A DNA stretch of 64,000 bases from Phoronis australis (lineage: Eukaryota > Phoronida > Phoronidae): contig NMRA01000084.1 of the NCBI GenBank assembly GCA_002633005.1, positions 234,320 through 298,319 of the forward strand, given 5' to 3'. The notes under the pieces were generated by a model, which was given only the letters and a program-made list of their open reading frames with translations, ran no database searches and was not told where the DNA came from. This document shows positions 21,601 to 32,969 of this stretch, in pieces (the first letter of the stretch is position 1; each line of letters opens with the position of its first letter). The position numbers and the translations under genes were made by a program.

Positions 21601-24600
21601 CGCATCATTGTATTTTTTCAAAAAGCTACACAAAAGAGCTTAAGAAAGTGCAACCAAGGTTTGAAACACCACGGTTGGTCAGGTGAGGAATTTTGGTGGT
21701 TTCATTTTTTGAAAAAGTAAGCAAACAAGAGCAACGCGGAGCGTTGAAATGCGCCCACAATTGCACCGCATACGGTATCCTTCTAGGGTTGTTTATTGGT
21801 ACCATAAAGTGGCCAGTAGAGGGCGTACTTTGCAAAATGGAAAGGCATGGTCATTGTCTCCTCAATAGGCTAGGGGCAAAATGTGAGTAATCTTCATAAT
21901 ACAAGCACATCNGGGGCACACCGGTAGTCGGATCCGTCCGAAAGTTCGCACATGCCGTCCCATTCATGAATGGAACATATGTGCCAAATTTCATGAACGT
22001 ATGTCAAAGGGTTTTGGAGATAGAGCAGCGGACGCCGGACGCCGGACGGACGCCGCCCGGACAGACGGACGGACGGACAGAGATGACGGCATAATGCGTC
22101 CACATATAAATATGTGGGCGCATAATAAAAATAATGCACCACCGGCGTGATTTTAAAAGACAGATGGACCAGAAACAAATATTTTTTTGCCAATAGTTAT
22201 CCTTTTCAAAACCTCTTTTAATCAAACCTAGATAGCTCTCCTACATGACTACTGTAGTACAGACCTTCAGAATGTACTTAGCATCAAATGGTCCTTCCCC
22301 CAAGTCCAGTCTTTCCTCAATAATGTCAAACAATGACCGCTCTCCACTTTCCATACAGAGGCACAGGCTACCATCTTGGCTCCTGGTAAAATATAATAAC
22401 TGTACAATTAACTATGCAAGTATTGTGAACCCTCATCTTCAAATGAGTGATGACGTTCGATAAACTGACAATTTTCCGCATCAGTATCAACAAGCCTAGA
22501 GAACATTCACTGACATAATTCTTGCAAGACCTGACAAAATCACTCGAGTGAAAAGCGAGTTTTCACGAGATTGCCTGGGGCTGACTGGCAGAAAGGTGGC
22601 CTCTGAAGTAGTCAGTAGGCCAGGATGGAGTGTTCAATTACTGGATTGAATTCAGTCTACGTTCCAAAAGTGGAGATTTTTCGCAGTAAGTGTGAGGCTA
22701 ATGCTGTACAGTGTATGGACATAACAGAGACTTAATCGGCTGTCCTGAGTTAGATTTGTCTCCAAATTATTTCAATTGATACATTTCAAAATGTCGAAGT
22801 CAGAAATGTCACACCAAACACCTAACTTGCTTTTCTGAATTTGCAGTTGGCTATATTTATCAAAATAAAAAGGTTACAGGTATCTGAAAACAGCAAAACA
22901 AGCGTGAAATGCTTCCCAAAACACATCACAGATGGCGCCATCAACCAGTTTTTGTCAATAAAAGCCCTTGACTTAGACAACCTGAAAGGAAGCAGTGTGG
23001 CCAAGTGGGACAAGTGTGTGCTTTTTGGTCAAGGTCTTGGGTTTGAGTGTCACTTAAGCACACTACTAAACCTTCGAGTCAGGATGCTAGCTCCTCAATT
23101 TGGTTTTAACTATGGGTTGATAAAGCATAAAAATGCTCCCATGCAATGGGCCCACTTGCGTGGCTTCTACAACATGCAATTATTTTTAGCCAATATACCA
23201 TAACAAAAGTGGACTCTAATCATTCCTCACTCTTCTCTACAAGAGAGTATAGCTATACCGTAGTCCGCTACTTCTTGAGGTCCTACGCATAAAATGACCA
23301 GTAAGGTCAAGCCAGCATTTTGAACCTGCTGACCAGGCCCTGGTCTCAAGCAATATCAAACTGTCAGTTTTCTCCAGACAAGAAATGACTTCTTATTGGG
23401 GTAAGGAATACTTTGACCGCCAGTTTTGAAACACTTTTAATTCCATCAACCTGCTTTAAGCAGAGAACAAGTGGAATACTTTCACGACTGGTTTCATTCT
23501 CAATGAATAATTTAAATAATGTGGAATAAAAAACATGTTGACAAATAAGTAAAACACTGTTTGGATCAAATGAAACAAACTCATTCGTGAAACTAAATCA
23601 AGCCGTAATCGATACCTTGAAACGGTTCGATATCCAACAATGTTTGGATGTTTGAGATTCTTCAGGACACCAGCTTCATCCTTCAGGCGACCTTCAAACA
23701 TCGGTAGGTAGGTTGTGGTCAACTTTCTGTTAATTTTCTTCACAGCCCAAGGTGATCTAATGGCGCCACCTGGTGCTGGTGATCGTGGCAAGAGGTAGAC
23801 AGAGACACCTGCAGAGATAGTGAAGAGGTAATACTTAGATAGCAGATAGCTGATTAAAATAGCGCTCTCTTAATAGTTCTCTTGGTTACAGGACTCAAGG
23901 GGACCTGATGATCCCTTTTCTAAGTGAATTTGACCATGAAGCTGCATTGTAATGTAGTCTTGTCATCCAACAAGGCGATCACTACCAGTCTCAAGATGTC
24001 AAGCACAACAACAACAAAAAAACAGTATGCGGTATGGTATGTACAGCTATGACAAAGGTTTGTCAATTCTTTTGAACAGTGGAACTTCCAATGTATCGGG
24101 GTTTTTATTAGAGAAACTACACCAGTACTTTGCTAAGTATAACAAATGAACAAACACACAGGGACGCACGCACGCATGCACACACACACACACACACACA
24201 TATATATTTCCTTCTATTTCGCTATTGCAAAAACAAACCATACAGAGTGTGCTCACCAGGATAAAAGTAAAGCGCTGGTGGAAGCAACACACTGGCAATC
24301 GCAATGTCTTAGAGGGGAGATTACAGTGTGCCATGTGCTTTCGGTCAAAACCTTGTGTGAACAATTTGATCATTGTTGGTGATAAGTTTGATAAAAACGG
24401 TAATATCCAATCAGCAGTGGGCGTAAGACTGAAGAATGTTACAGCAGTGATTCAACATTTTGCAAGGTGAGATCAGTCAAAAGAAGTTGATGGAGACATG
24501 GAAATGATTTCAATAATGCCCTGAACATGGTCCATCTAAAATACAATTGAAACCGAGGCAAATTGATCATTCTGAGACATCATTCAAGAAACCCACACTG

Positions 24601-27600
24601 TTTCTTTCCAAAATATGTTAATAATATGCACCATTTCAATTGTTGTTCTCATTGGCCTGGTTTTGTATGTCAGGCACATTTTCACAGGCCATGTCACAAA
24701 CTGTCGAGGTGTATGGACATGTTTAAAAGTACCAAAATTACACAGATATTTTCAAGAAAGGGGATTTTGTTCAGTTCAAAATTAACCAATAAACTTGCTT
24801 GATCCATTCGAACCGTCTTTGCTTGATGCTGGAAAAGTGAAAAACTTAACATCATGCATCCATGTATACTTGTCGAATTTACTCAACCTTCTCCCATCAA
24901 AGTTGCAGTCCACAGCACAGCAGTAACACCTCACTTGCATTGGAAGGACTAATAGAGTAATGCAGCCAAGAAAAACTTTACTACAAAAAACATACGTGAG
25001 TCTCCAATGGTGCAAAAAGAAGGCTATGTGGACAATTTGTGACGGACGTACAATCAGAGAACATTTTGATCAATTGTGAAAAAATTTCATCCTAGGAAGA
25101 TAATTAATGCATCAATTGATATGTCTCATTGATAGCTTTCAAAGCGTGTATCAACTTTTCTCCTATCCTTTTATCCGAGTGAGAAAATTGCCTTTAAAGG
25201 GGTGTGACGGATGTACATAGAGAATTTGATTTTTTTTTAAAAACGTTAACGTTAATTTTCTGTGAGTTGCATTTGGTTACAATTTGTTTTATATGATAAT
25301 TTAGTTCAATGTTCACAAAGTACAAAACACTAAATTTTTTGATGTCTTGTAAGAAATTTTCGTCAGACAGCTTGATGTAAGTTGACAGCGTGTGGCAAAT
25401 GTACATGATGGACGTACCCTCTGAATTTCTAGTACTACATTGTTTGTTGTCACTAAGATATCAATTGAGAATCATTGAAACTTTTGCAGTATTTAAGCTA
25501 TATTGGTCTTTTACAAGTGAATCAATGTCTTTAATCAAAATGAATAGATTGACATTTTGCTCGAAATCATCACAGGTAAGCCTACGCAAGGAATGTACTC
25601 TGAGATGTTAACTTTGCAATACATTTGATTAAAGAAAAAACAACCCGCTAAAACCCTCCCTTCGAAGATGATAAGTTATGCAGATGGGAATGAGAGTGAT
25701 AATCAACTGCTGGTTATCATTAAACTGTTTTTAGGCATTCAATAGAGTACTAATTTGAAAACAATAAGCAAAAGTTCTGCGATAATGGTTTTCTCAGACT
25801 AACCGTTTTCGAGTTATTTGACTTTGAATTTCAAAAAAATGCATAATTTCATTTTTTTTCGAAAACTTTATGGAATATTGCGAAACTATCAATCAAGATA
25901 GAGTTTTGGACGGGCTTTAAGAAGATATTTTCCATTTTTCACTACGATGTCTACTTTTTGAATTATTTGAGATTTTCTGATAGCGATGTTCCTTTGTTGA
26001 CAGCTCTTGCTGCACTGATGTTGGTTTAGCTTCTGTTGAACAAAACCATGAAGACATTGCTCATAGAGGCCGCATTTTTCGATGTGCAGGGCTGAAAATT
26101 GGTACGATTATTAGAGCATACAAGCACAACTCCGCTGTAAATATTTAACTTCTGGTCAAAGATGGCGGAAATATCAACAATGGCGCATGCGCACCTCGAT
26201 AACTGGCCGAAAAAGTATTTTCCTGTAGAGGGCGCATTGGTGAACCAATTAGTTTCAAACTGGTCACGGGTTTGTTGCATTTGATAAGCTTTTATAAAAT
26301 TTTGTCAAACCGAAAGTCATTTTCAAGAATGCGGCTCTGGTGCATTTTGAACCGTTTTCAATCGTTCTATGGTCGCATTTTTAACGGGAAGAGCAAATGA
26401 CATGAATTTTTGCATGTGGATTCCTTGAAGTATGCTCTTTCAAAAGTTCTGGGATAATGTTTTCCTCAGACTTACCGTTTTCGAGTGACTTTGAATTTCA
26501 AAAAACGCAAAATTTCAATTGTTTCGAAAAAATTATGGAATATTGCGAAACTATCAATTTAGATAGAATTTGGAACGGGCTTTCAGAAGATGTTATCCAT
26601 TTTTCGCAAGGACGTCTACTTTTTTAATTATTTGAGATTTTCTGATAGCGCTGTTCCTTTGTTGAGCGCTCTTACTGCATTGATGTTGGTTTAGTTTATT
26701 TGAACAAGACTGTAGCTTATTTCTTACTAATTCATGACATCTAAGTTCCGCATGAATGTTATGATGTTGTTCATCATCGCCACCTTCATCATCACAATCA
26801 TCATCGTCGTTAATTTTGCCTATTGTCGCTAAAGACTGTAGGTAGCACTGAACAGTCAGGCCGCGGCCACGGAGCATTTTCTAGACCCTAGAATTTATGT
26901 TGAGGGCGTGTCACACGCGTGTGTCAGGTTTGGCGAGTGGTTTGAGGAAATTGTTGATAACAATTGCCAGGAAACTTATTTACTTGTGTTTTTGAATGAG
27001 AAAAGCCAAGTTTTACGTACTTTTGATGCAAACTGGTGGCTGTCATTTGCTATCAACCCCTGTCGTCTGCTGTCCGAGGAACCGGGTGCGATTTCAGGTG
27101 GCTGTCAGACATTTCAAATTTGCCAAGAAAGTAGCTGGTAAGAGGCTTACTATGACCACATAGTTAGAATCTAGTGAGAACGAGCATTTTGAATTTGTAG
27201 TCAGACTCTTTCTAGCACTTGCAGGGAAGTGGTTTTTTCGGGGAGAAAATTGTCAAATTTGGCATCTTTTGCAAATAGTTTTGTGTGCCGGGATTTTCTT
27301 GCCATGTATATTAATCGATCAGAAATCTGTACAGTTCGGGCTTTCATAAGATATTTTTCATTTTTCGCTAGGACATCTTTAACTTTTCGAATTATTCGAG
27401 ATTTTCTGATAACGCTGCTCCTTTGTTGAGCGATTTGCTACAGTGATTGGTTTACTGAACAAGACAGTAGACTATTTCTTACTGATTTCTGACATCTTCG
27501 CTAGTCATATGAATGTTATTGTGTTGCTCATAATTCCCATTATCATCATCATAACCCTCATCGCCGTCGTCATCTCCGTCGGCGTCTTTTCTGTTAACTT

Positions 27601-30600
27601 CGCCAAGTGTTGCTCCTCCGAGCACTCTCGCACTGTTGCCAGTTTACCGGGTGCATGAACAAGACTGCAGGTTATTTCTTACTGATTTGTTCGCTAGTTA
27701 CATGAATGTTATCGTGTTGTTCATAATCTCTGCCTTCATCGTCATCATCGTCGTCGATGTCCTCCCCATCGCCCTGTTTTTACTTGGCGGAATTCTTCCG
27801 CCAAGTATGTTGGTCTGACAGCAAGTTTTTTTTTGTTTGTTTGTTTGTTCTCTACAGGTCGCAATTTTTTCCGATTTTCACAAAATTTGCACACGACGTG
27901 TAGATCGGGAAGTACTGGAACGCTATTGTTTTTTGGTCATGATCGGATTCAAAAATGCGGGTGCGGCGGCCATTTTGTTTCCGATTTCACAGTCAAATGC
28001 TCAGAGAGACCGCAGTTTTCGACGTACAGGGCTGAAACGTGGAATGATTATTATAAAACACATATGCTACACCTGTGTCGAAAAACGTTGATTTCCAGTC
28101 AAAGATGGCAGAAACATTGGAAGTGGCGCATGCTCACCCCGATATCTGGCTAAAAACATTTTCTCCTCTAGAGGGCGTATTTGCGAACCAATCAGTTTCA
28201 AACTGATCACGGGTTTGTTGCTATTAATAAGCTTTTATAAAATTTTGTTTAACCGGAAGTCACTTTGAAGATGGCGGCTGTGGCGCATGTTCACACGTTT
28301 TCAATCGTTCTGCGGTCGCGTTGTTAACGGGAAGAGCAAATGACATGAATATTTGCATATGGATTCCTTGAAGTATGCTCTTTCAAAAGTTTGGCGATAG
28401 CGTTTTTCTCAGACTTACCATTTTCGAGTTATTTGACTTTGAATTTCAAAAAAAACGCAAAATATCAAATTTTTCAAAAAAGTTATGGAATGTTGCAAAT
28501 TTGTCAAAGTAGGTAGAGGTTTGGACGGGCTTTCAGAAGATATCCTCCACTTTTCGTTATGACGTCAACTTTTTGAATTATTTAAGATTTTCCGATAGCG
28601 CTGTTCCTACTCTGTCACATAGCGCCACCTATTTTGGATTGTGGGAACACAGCATGGCTCATCGATCATTACTTGGCGGAATTCTGGGAATTCCGCCAAG
28701 TATGTTGGTCTGACAGCAAGTTTTTTTGTTTGTTTGCACTCTACAGGTCGCAATTTTCGTCAGATTTTCACGAAATTTGCACACGACGGGTAGATCGGAA
28801 AGTCCTGGAAGCCTATTGTTTTTGGTCATGATCGGACACAAAATGGCGGACGTGGCGGCCATTTTGTATCCGATTTCACAGTCAAATGCTTGTAGAGGCC
28901 GCATTTTTCGACGTACACGGCTGCAAATCAGTACGATTACACTAGAACGCATGTGCTACAAATGTGCAGAAATATTGGAAGTGGCGCATGCGCACCCGAA
29001 ATATGGCCAAAAACATTTTCTCCTGTAGAGGGCGCATTTGCAAACCAATCACTTTCAAACTGGTCACGTGTTTGTTGAGTTTAATGAGCTTTTACAAAAG
29101 TTTATTGAAGCGGAAGTCACTTTCAAGATGGCAGCTGTGGCGCATGTTCACACGGTTTCAATCGTTCTGCTGTCGTGTTTTTAACGGGAAAAGCAAATGA
29201 CGTGAACCTTTGCATGTGGATTCCTTAAAGTATGGCCTTTCAAAAAGTCTGCGAGAGCGTATTTCTCAGATTTACCGTTTTCGAATTATTTGACTTTGAA
29301 TTTCAAAAAAAAAAAACGGCAAATTTTCAATTTTTTCGAAAATGTTTTGGATTTTTGCGAAACTATCGCTTTAGATAGAGTTTTGAACGGGCTTCCAGAA
29401 GATATTTTCCATTTTGCGCTACAACGTCTACTTTTTGAATTATTCGAGATTTTCGGATACCATTGTTCCTTGAGTCACCTATGTAATCACGCAGCTGCCT
29501 GGCTTTCAGTTCACTTTGTTTTGGTTATGCCTAGTTGACCCCGACTGACCCAGCCAGCACTGTCCTACTGGCCAAATACTTATTGTAAACATAACTTTGC
29601 TCTGCGGACTGTCACATAGCGGCACCTATTTTGGAATGTGGAATGTGGAAACAAAGCATGGCTTGTCCGTCATGTTGCGCCATCTATTGTTCTTTATTGT
29701 AGTTGACTGTATGCTCTCTATTTGATTTCTTCGCTAGTCACATGCATGTTATCGTGTTATTCATAATTGCCGCTTTGATCGTCATGATTGTCGTCGTCCT
29801 CCCCATCGTTGTCTTTTCGATTAATTCTGCCAAGTGTNAAGTTCGCACATGCCGTCCCATTCATGAATGGAACATATGTGCCAAATTTCATGAACGTATG
29901 TCAAAGGGTTTTGGAGATAGAGCAGCGGACGCCGGACGCCAGACGCCGGACGGACGCCGCCCGGACGGACGGACGGACAGAGATGACGGTATAATGCGTC
30001 CACATATAAATATGTGGGCGCATAATAAAGCCATAAAACCGGAAGTTGTATTCAAGATGGCGGATCTGGTGCATGTTGACCCATTTTCAGTCGTTCTGAG
30101 GTGCCATTTAAACGGGATAAGGCAATGACGTGAATTTTTGCATGTGGATTCTTTAAAGTTTACTCTTTTAAATGAACCATAACAATTTTTTCTCAAGCTT
30201 ACCGTTTTCGAGTTAGTTGACTTTCAATTTCTTTAAAAAAATGCAAAATTTCAATTTTTTCAAAAAATTAATGGAAGTGCGTGATAATATCAATTTTGAG
30301 ATAGAGTTTTGAACGGGCTTTCAGATGATATCTTTCATTTTCCGCTAGGACGTCTACTTTTTGAATTATTCGAGATTTACTGATAGCGTTGTTCCTTTGT
30401 TGAGCGCTCTTACTGCATTGATGTTGGTTTAGCTTCCATTGAACAAGACTGTAGTCTATTTCTTACTGATTTATGACATCTAAGAGCGTAATATGAATGT
30501 TATGATGTTGTGCAGCATCATCACCATCGTCATCATATTTGTCATCTTCGCCTTCATCTCCGTCGTCATCTTTCAGTTAATTTCGCCAAGTGTCGCACTA

Positions 30601-32021
30601 GACTGTAGCCTATACATGTACTTACTGATGTCTGGCCTAGAGCTACGTTCGTCTTGTGAATGTTATTATTACTTGAATTGTTCATCATCGTCACCATCGT
30701 CGTCACATTCCTCATCTTCGTCATCATCTCTATCGTCGTCTTTTCTGTTAATTTCGCCAAGTGTCACTCCTCGGAGTGCTTTCATTTTAATTTTGGTTAC
30801 GTATCTAAACTTTTTGACTCTTTTTGTGACGGAAGGACCGCACCATGATATTCAGGAGTTGACCTTTGCCTGAAAAGGTCGATGATGTGCAAAAGTTGAA
30901 ATATTATTTTTTATAAAGTTTGGGCTTCGTGATTGCACATATTTGATAATATAGTGAAATACCCATAATTAGCTTAAATATGACATTAATTCGCAACACA
31001 CATGAAAACCGAGCTAATTTTTAGTGTCAAGTGACCTAAAAAATGGGTCCATTTAGGCAAAAAGTTGAAAGCTATAGGAAATTCAAATATGAGCCCTTAA
31101 ACTGGAGAGACTGGGTTTTCTGGCGACACCAGAAATGTTAATCTAGACGCAATTTTAATTTTTTGTCTCTAGGTTGACCTTTTCACGGAATTGCCCATGT
31201 ACAAGTGCTCGACGACTACTGCTGCATTGTGGGTAAATGCAGCCAGGTTCGAGTGTCACTCATGCAAATGGCCCAGCAGCACATACAAGTTTTTCAAAAA
31301 ATCCCCTGGAACAGGCATCCAAGCAGAAAAAAATAGGAAAAAGTAGGAAGTGTGAAGTGAAAAGTAGGAAAAAGTAAGAACAAGAGCAGGCATTCAAGAG
31401 TAGTTTTCATCAATGCTTACCAATGACGGTCACCTCATGTCACAGGCAGTAATCATCATCAGTTGGAGAGCCAGCATGAATTTATTCACACTTTTGAGTG
31501 CAAAAGGTTTGACTGAGTAATTCTATCACACATCATCTACCATTGAAGAAAAGGGGCTTTGGTCCCGGGGGGCTCAAAGGATGACCCAAAAATCCATTTG
31601 ATTAAAATCTTGACTGCAACATTCGTTTTAAGTTTATTTCATTCAAATCACCACTCAAATTAAAATGATGCAACTTAAGAAGCGTGCCTAGGGTTACTAA
31701 TTAAAAGACCTACTAATTAAGGACCAATTAACGATGTATTCTAGGTTATTTACTTCAACAAAAGCAGTCTAAAAACGTCCCTTACCACATTCTTGTTGCC
31801 CCCCCAAACCCCCTTCAAAGAACCCAGGGCACTTGTGGGACCAAAATGCGTCAGAAAATAAACCTACCTGTGCCACAACCTAACTTGGACATCATTGGTG
31901 AAGGTGGTATCTGTAATGGGGATGGCGAGGATGTGATGCTGCTCGATGTTAATTGACGTGACCTCTTTCGAGGGGGGTCACGAACTGGTGTGACAAACGA
32001 GTCTTGTTTATGATCCATCAT
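15470..32021 (-). CDS. PBK: PBK/TOPK-like lymphokine-activated killer T-cell-originated protein kinase, complete coding region
   Basis: This encodes a Ser/Thr (dual-specificity, MAPKK-like) kinase of the PBK/TOPK family, active in mitosis. Coding exons, in transcript order: 32021-31868, 23808-23616, 22382-22265, 20952-20721, 16285-16150 and 15635-15470. Junction phases are 1, 2, 0, 1, 2 and all are GT-AG. The product is 331 residues from the ATG at 32018 (better Kozak, A at -3 and G at +4) or 332 from 32021; human PBK has 322. Numbering from 32018: FVTP N-terminal CDK-type site with Thr10; glycine loop KLGCGTG 45-51; AVKK with Lys74; catalytic loop HGDIKSHN with Asp176 and Asn181; CDFG with Asp195; CYVGTESW activation segment 215-222; NIPHMPP and an acidic insert in the C lobe; RPSAKMI near the end. 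Human PBK has DVG where this has DFG. The C-terminus is ETLKENF, not the PDZ-binding ETDV of human PBK. An AATAAA lies about 260 bp past the stop. Confidence 0.95.
16150..16285 (-). CDS. PBK: PBK coding exon 5 (C lobe, acidic insert)
   Basis: The acceptor CCATTGCAG is followed by GGCTCATAACAG. It encodes LITDRADIYAYGCMLYEML, TLNIPHMPP and an acidic stretch LEDSDEEDSFAEAEH. Human PBK has VITDKADIFAFG, TLSIPHINL and a similar DDDDED insert. The donor is ACAG/GTATGG, phase 2. Confidence 0.93.
17261..17330 (-). repeat. tRNA-derived SINE head in PBK intron 4
   Basis: On the - strand there is GACTCCGTGGTGTAGTGGTT (A box) and GTGGGTTCAAATAG (B box) about 45 bp later. It resembles a Ser/Leu-type tRNA body, but the anticodon region is irregular, so it is called a SINE relic. 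No poly-A tail was noticed. Confidence 0.5.
17857..17968. repeat. Two-copy 55-bp GC-rich tandem repeat
   Basis: A unit starting TTATCCCGACTAGTGGCTCA is followed by a diverged copy TTATCCCGGCCAGTGGCTCG. Both contain GATCAGGCCCGTCGC. It is in PBK intron 4, just left of the 1.5-kb repeat element. Confidence 0.7.
18066..19540. mobile_element. 1.5-kb repeat element, full copy with internal tandem units
   Basis: The left end ACAAGAGCAACGCAGAGCGT includes hairpin CAACGC/GCGTTG, followed by ATGCGCCCACA (18090-18100). The right end is a hairpin ATGCGTCCACATAT with its complement, finishing TGTGGGCGCAT (19527-19537), the inverse of the left motif. Three internal units begin near 18449, 18892 and 19343 (about 445 bp period) with GCCACTAGGGGGCACAC-like sequence. 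No coding capacity; a MITE-like non-autonomous transposon. Shortened copies are at 21725-22127 and 29839-30026. Confidence 0.75.
20721..20952 (-). CDS. PBK: PBK coding exon 4 (catalytic and activation loops)
   Basis: The acceptor TTACCCAG is followed by GTGGCTCACGAA (VAHE). The 232-nt exon carries VGKGLHFLH, the catalytic loop KLLHGDIKSHN, KGDFDQVKLCDFG, and CYVGTESWSPAEALEEG. Family residues Asp176, Asn181 and Asp195 are intact, so nothing here argues against an active kinase. The donor is GGAG/GTGAGT, phase 1. Confidence 0.95.
21725..22127. mobile_element. Short copy of the 1.5-kb element, joined at an N
   Basis: 21725-21911 matches the left part of the full copy at 18066. A single N at 21912 is followed directly by the right-hand 215 bp. 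The missing interior may be a real deletion or a collapsed assembly. A GACGCCGGACGCC tract is at about 22028-22075. Confidence 0.7.
22265..22382 (-). CDS. PBK: PBK coding exon 3 (hinge)
   Basis: The acceptor TTTTACCAG leads into a 118-nt exon coding SQDGSLCLCMESGERSLFD, then IIEERLDLGEGPFD and ending AKYILK in phase 0. Human PBK has NDGSLCLAMEYGGEKSLND and IIEERY-like sequence here. The donor is GAAG/GTCTGT. Confidence 0.93.
22991..23053 (+). repeat. tRNA-derived SINE-like head in PBK intron 2
   Basis: GTGTGGCCAAGTGGGACAAG resembles an A box of a Leu/Ser-type tRNA, and GGGTTTGAGTGTC 40 bp later resembles a B box. Arms are imperfect. The call is tentative. Confidence 0.35.
23616..23808 (-). 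CDS. PBK: PBK coding exon 2 (beta3 lysine, alpha-C region)
   Basis: The acceptor CTCTGCAG is followed by GTGTCTCTG. The exon encodes VSVYLLPRSPAPG, SPWAVKKIN with the ATP-anchoring lysine, GRLKDEAGVLKNLKHP and NIVGYRTVS. It corresponds to human VNVYLMKRSPRG, SPWAVKKIN and HHPNIVGYR. The donor is CAAG/GTATCG, phase 2, and the six residues between GYR and DGSLCL equal the human spacing. Confidence 0.93.
24178..24206. repeat. (CA)n/(TA)n microsatellite
   Basis: A run of about ten CA dinucleotides followed by TATATATA in PBK intron 1. It gives spurious His/Thr open frames. Confidence 0.9.
24800..24940 (-). pseudogene. THAP-like zinc-finger fragment in PBK intron 1
   Basis: From 24940 downwards it reads MQVRCYCCAVDCNFDGRRLS, then WMHDVKFFTFPA. 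CCAVDC followed by N-x-R and FFTFP resembles the first half of a THAP domain. No Cys-x2-His half or splice partner was found. Probably a transposon fossil; lower confidence than the pair near 9 kb. Confidence 0.4.
27781..27807. repeat. Hairpin TACTTGGCGGAA/TTCCGCCAAGTA
   Basis: Twelve-base perfect inverted arms with a 3-base loop, followed by TGTTGGTCTGACAGCAAG. It marks the boundary of a repeat block and recurs at 28670. Confidence 0.8.
28670..28702. repeat. Second hairpin of the same family, 15-base arms
   Basis: TACTTGGCGGAATTC, loop TGG, then the exact complement, followed by the same TGTTGGTCTGACAGCAAG as at 27807. The longer arms suggest the transposon end is duplicated back to back. 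Confidence 0.8.
29839..30026. mobile_element. 3' end of the 1.5-kb element, joined at an N
   Basis: After N at 29838 the sequence matches only the right end of the family: GTTCGCACATGCCGTCC, then the GGACG tract and the ATGCGTCCACATAT hairpin. The base left of the N belongs to a different repeat family, so the join is suspect. Confidence 0.7.
31868..32021 (-). CDS. PBK: PBK coding exon 1 (N-terminus and glycine loop)
   Basis: The acceptor TTGCACAG ends at 32025, so the exon runs 32024-31868 with only three untranslated bases (CTT) before two adjacent ATGs at 32021 and 32018. It encodes the Ser/Pro/Arg-rich N-terminus, including FVTPVRDPPRKR and IPPSPMM, and the start of the kinase fold, KLGCGTG. 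The donor is ACAG/GTAGGT and the exon ends in phase 1. An acceptor this close to the ATG implies a separate 5' UTR exon upstream. Confidence 0.9.
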
Positions 32022-32828
32022 AAGCTGTGCAATTGAAAAAGTCAATGTAAAAGTTTGAGTGGAGTCAAAAAATTGAACACAGGATGTTAAGTTCAAAACT
32101 GGTGCAATATGTGATGCATGTATCCCACAATGTATACACAGAGGAAAAAACACAACTTGCATAACACAAAAGTGGGCACGCTGACTGGTTTGAATTTTTG
32201 TCATTCATAGGCCCAAAGTGGCGGCTTCGTATTCAGTTAGATAACCCTTTATTGTTGAAAACATCATGAAAACGAAGCCAACGTTTAATACTTTTGATAA
32301 AAATTACACAGAGGTGGATGAACATGCGCATGTACATTTGTTCCAAGAACACGTGCTCTAAGTACTTTCGTGACCCATACCCAAACATCCTGCAGGGAAA
32401 TCAAGCCCTTCGAAAGAAATTATTCACTCGAAGATTTGACTTTTCACTTTTTCGCTTGTCACTCCAACATTTGCATTTTTTCAACGTAACGGTGAACTCA
32501 TAGACTAAAGCATTCACTCGGCTCATTGGCATCAAGTCATTACATGATGCCATTAGGTAAAAAATAAGATGGCAGAGGATTTGATTCATTACAGTTGTTA
32601 AAGGCACAGGCGTCCTCAGCTTCTGATCGCTTCCCCAATACACTACATATAATACTACAAGGTATGACACTCGGGACTAGAAATTCCACGGGTGCTTCGA
32701 TTACACTGTCCATATCAAACACATAACTCAATAAATTGACATAAAACAGGGGTTCAACAAACCATGAGAAATTGTTCTTTCTTATAATAAAATTCATGGT
32801 GTCGTGCTCCAGCGAATTCACAAGAAAT

Positions 32829-32889
32829 NNNNNNNNNNNNNNNNNNNNNNNNNNNNNNNNNNNNNNNNNNNNNNNNNNNNNNNNNNNNN
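32829..32889. other. Assembly gap (61 N)
   Basis: Run of N between the presumed PBK 5' UTR exon and coding exon 1. Confidence 1.
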
Positions 32890-32969
32890 TGGAGTATACA
32901 TTCGTGTGCTAGAAATCTATGCCAATCACAGCCAGTTTAAAACAGCTTTGTAGTTAAATACATACTTAC

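Larger units (their letters stand above)
25795..30800. repeat. Cluster of diverged related repeats in PBK intron 1
   Basis: The phrase ACCGTTTTCGAGTTATTTGA recurs at about 25802, 26474, 28419, 29274 and 30199. Downstream blocks with GAGATTTTCTGATAGCGCTG recur at about 25969, 26631, 27399, 28588, 29450 and 30370, followed by CATGAATGTTAT and ATC/GTC-rich tracts. Another block (CATTTTGTTTCCGATTTCAC, then GACGTACAGGGCTG) occurs at about 27970 and 28860. It is a nested, repeatedly duplicated non-coding element. All open frames here are by-products. Confidence 0.75.

Noticed and set aside
22841-23203. 120-codon + strand frame in PBK intron 2
   Set aside because: It runs through a SINE-like tRNA relic and shows no family motif.
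30493-30873. 126-codon frame rich in Ser and hydrophobic residues
   Set aside because: It is generated by the TCATCG-type tract of the intron repeat cluster; not a gene.
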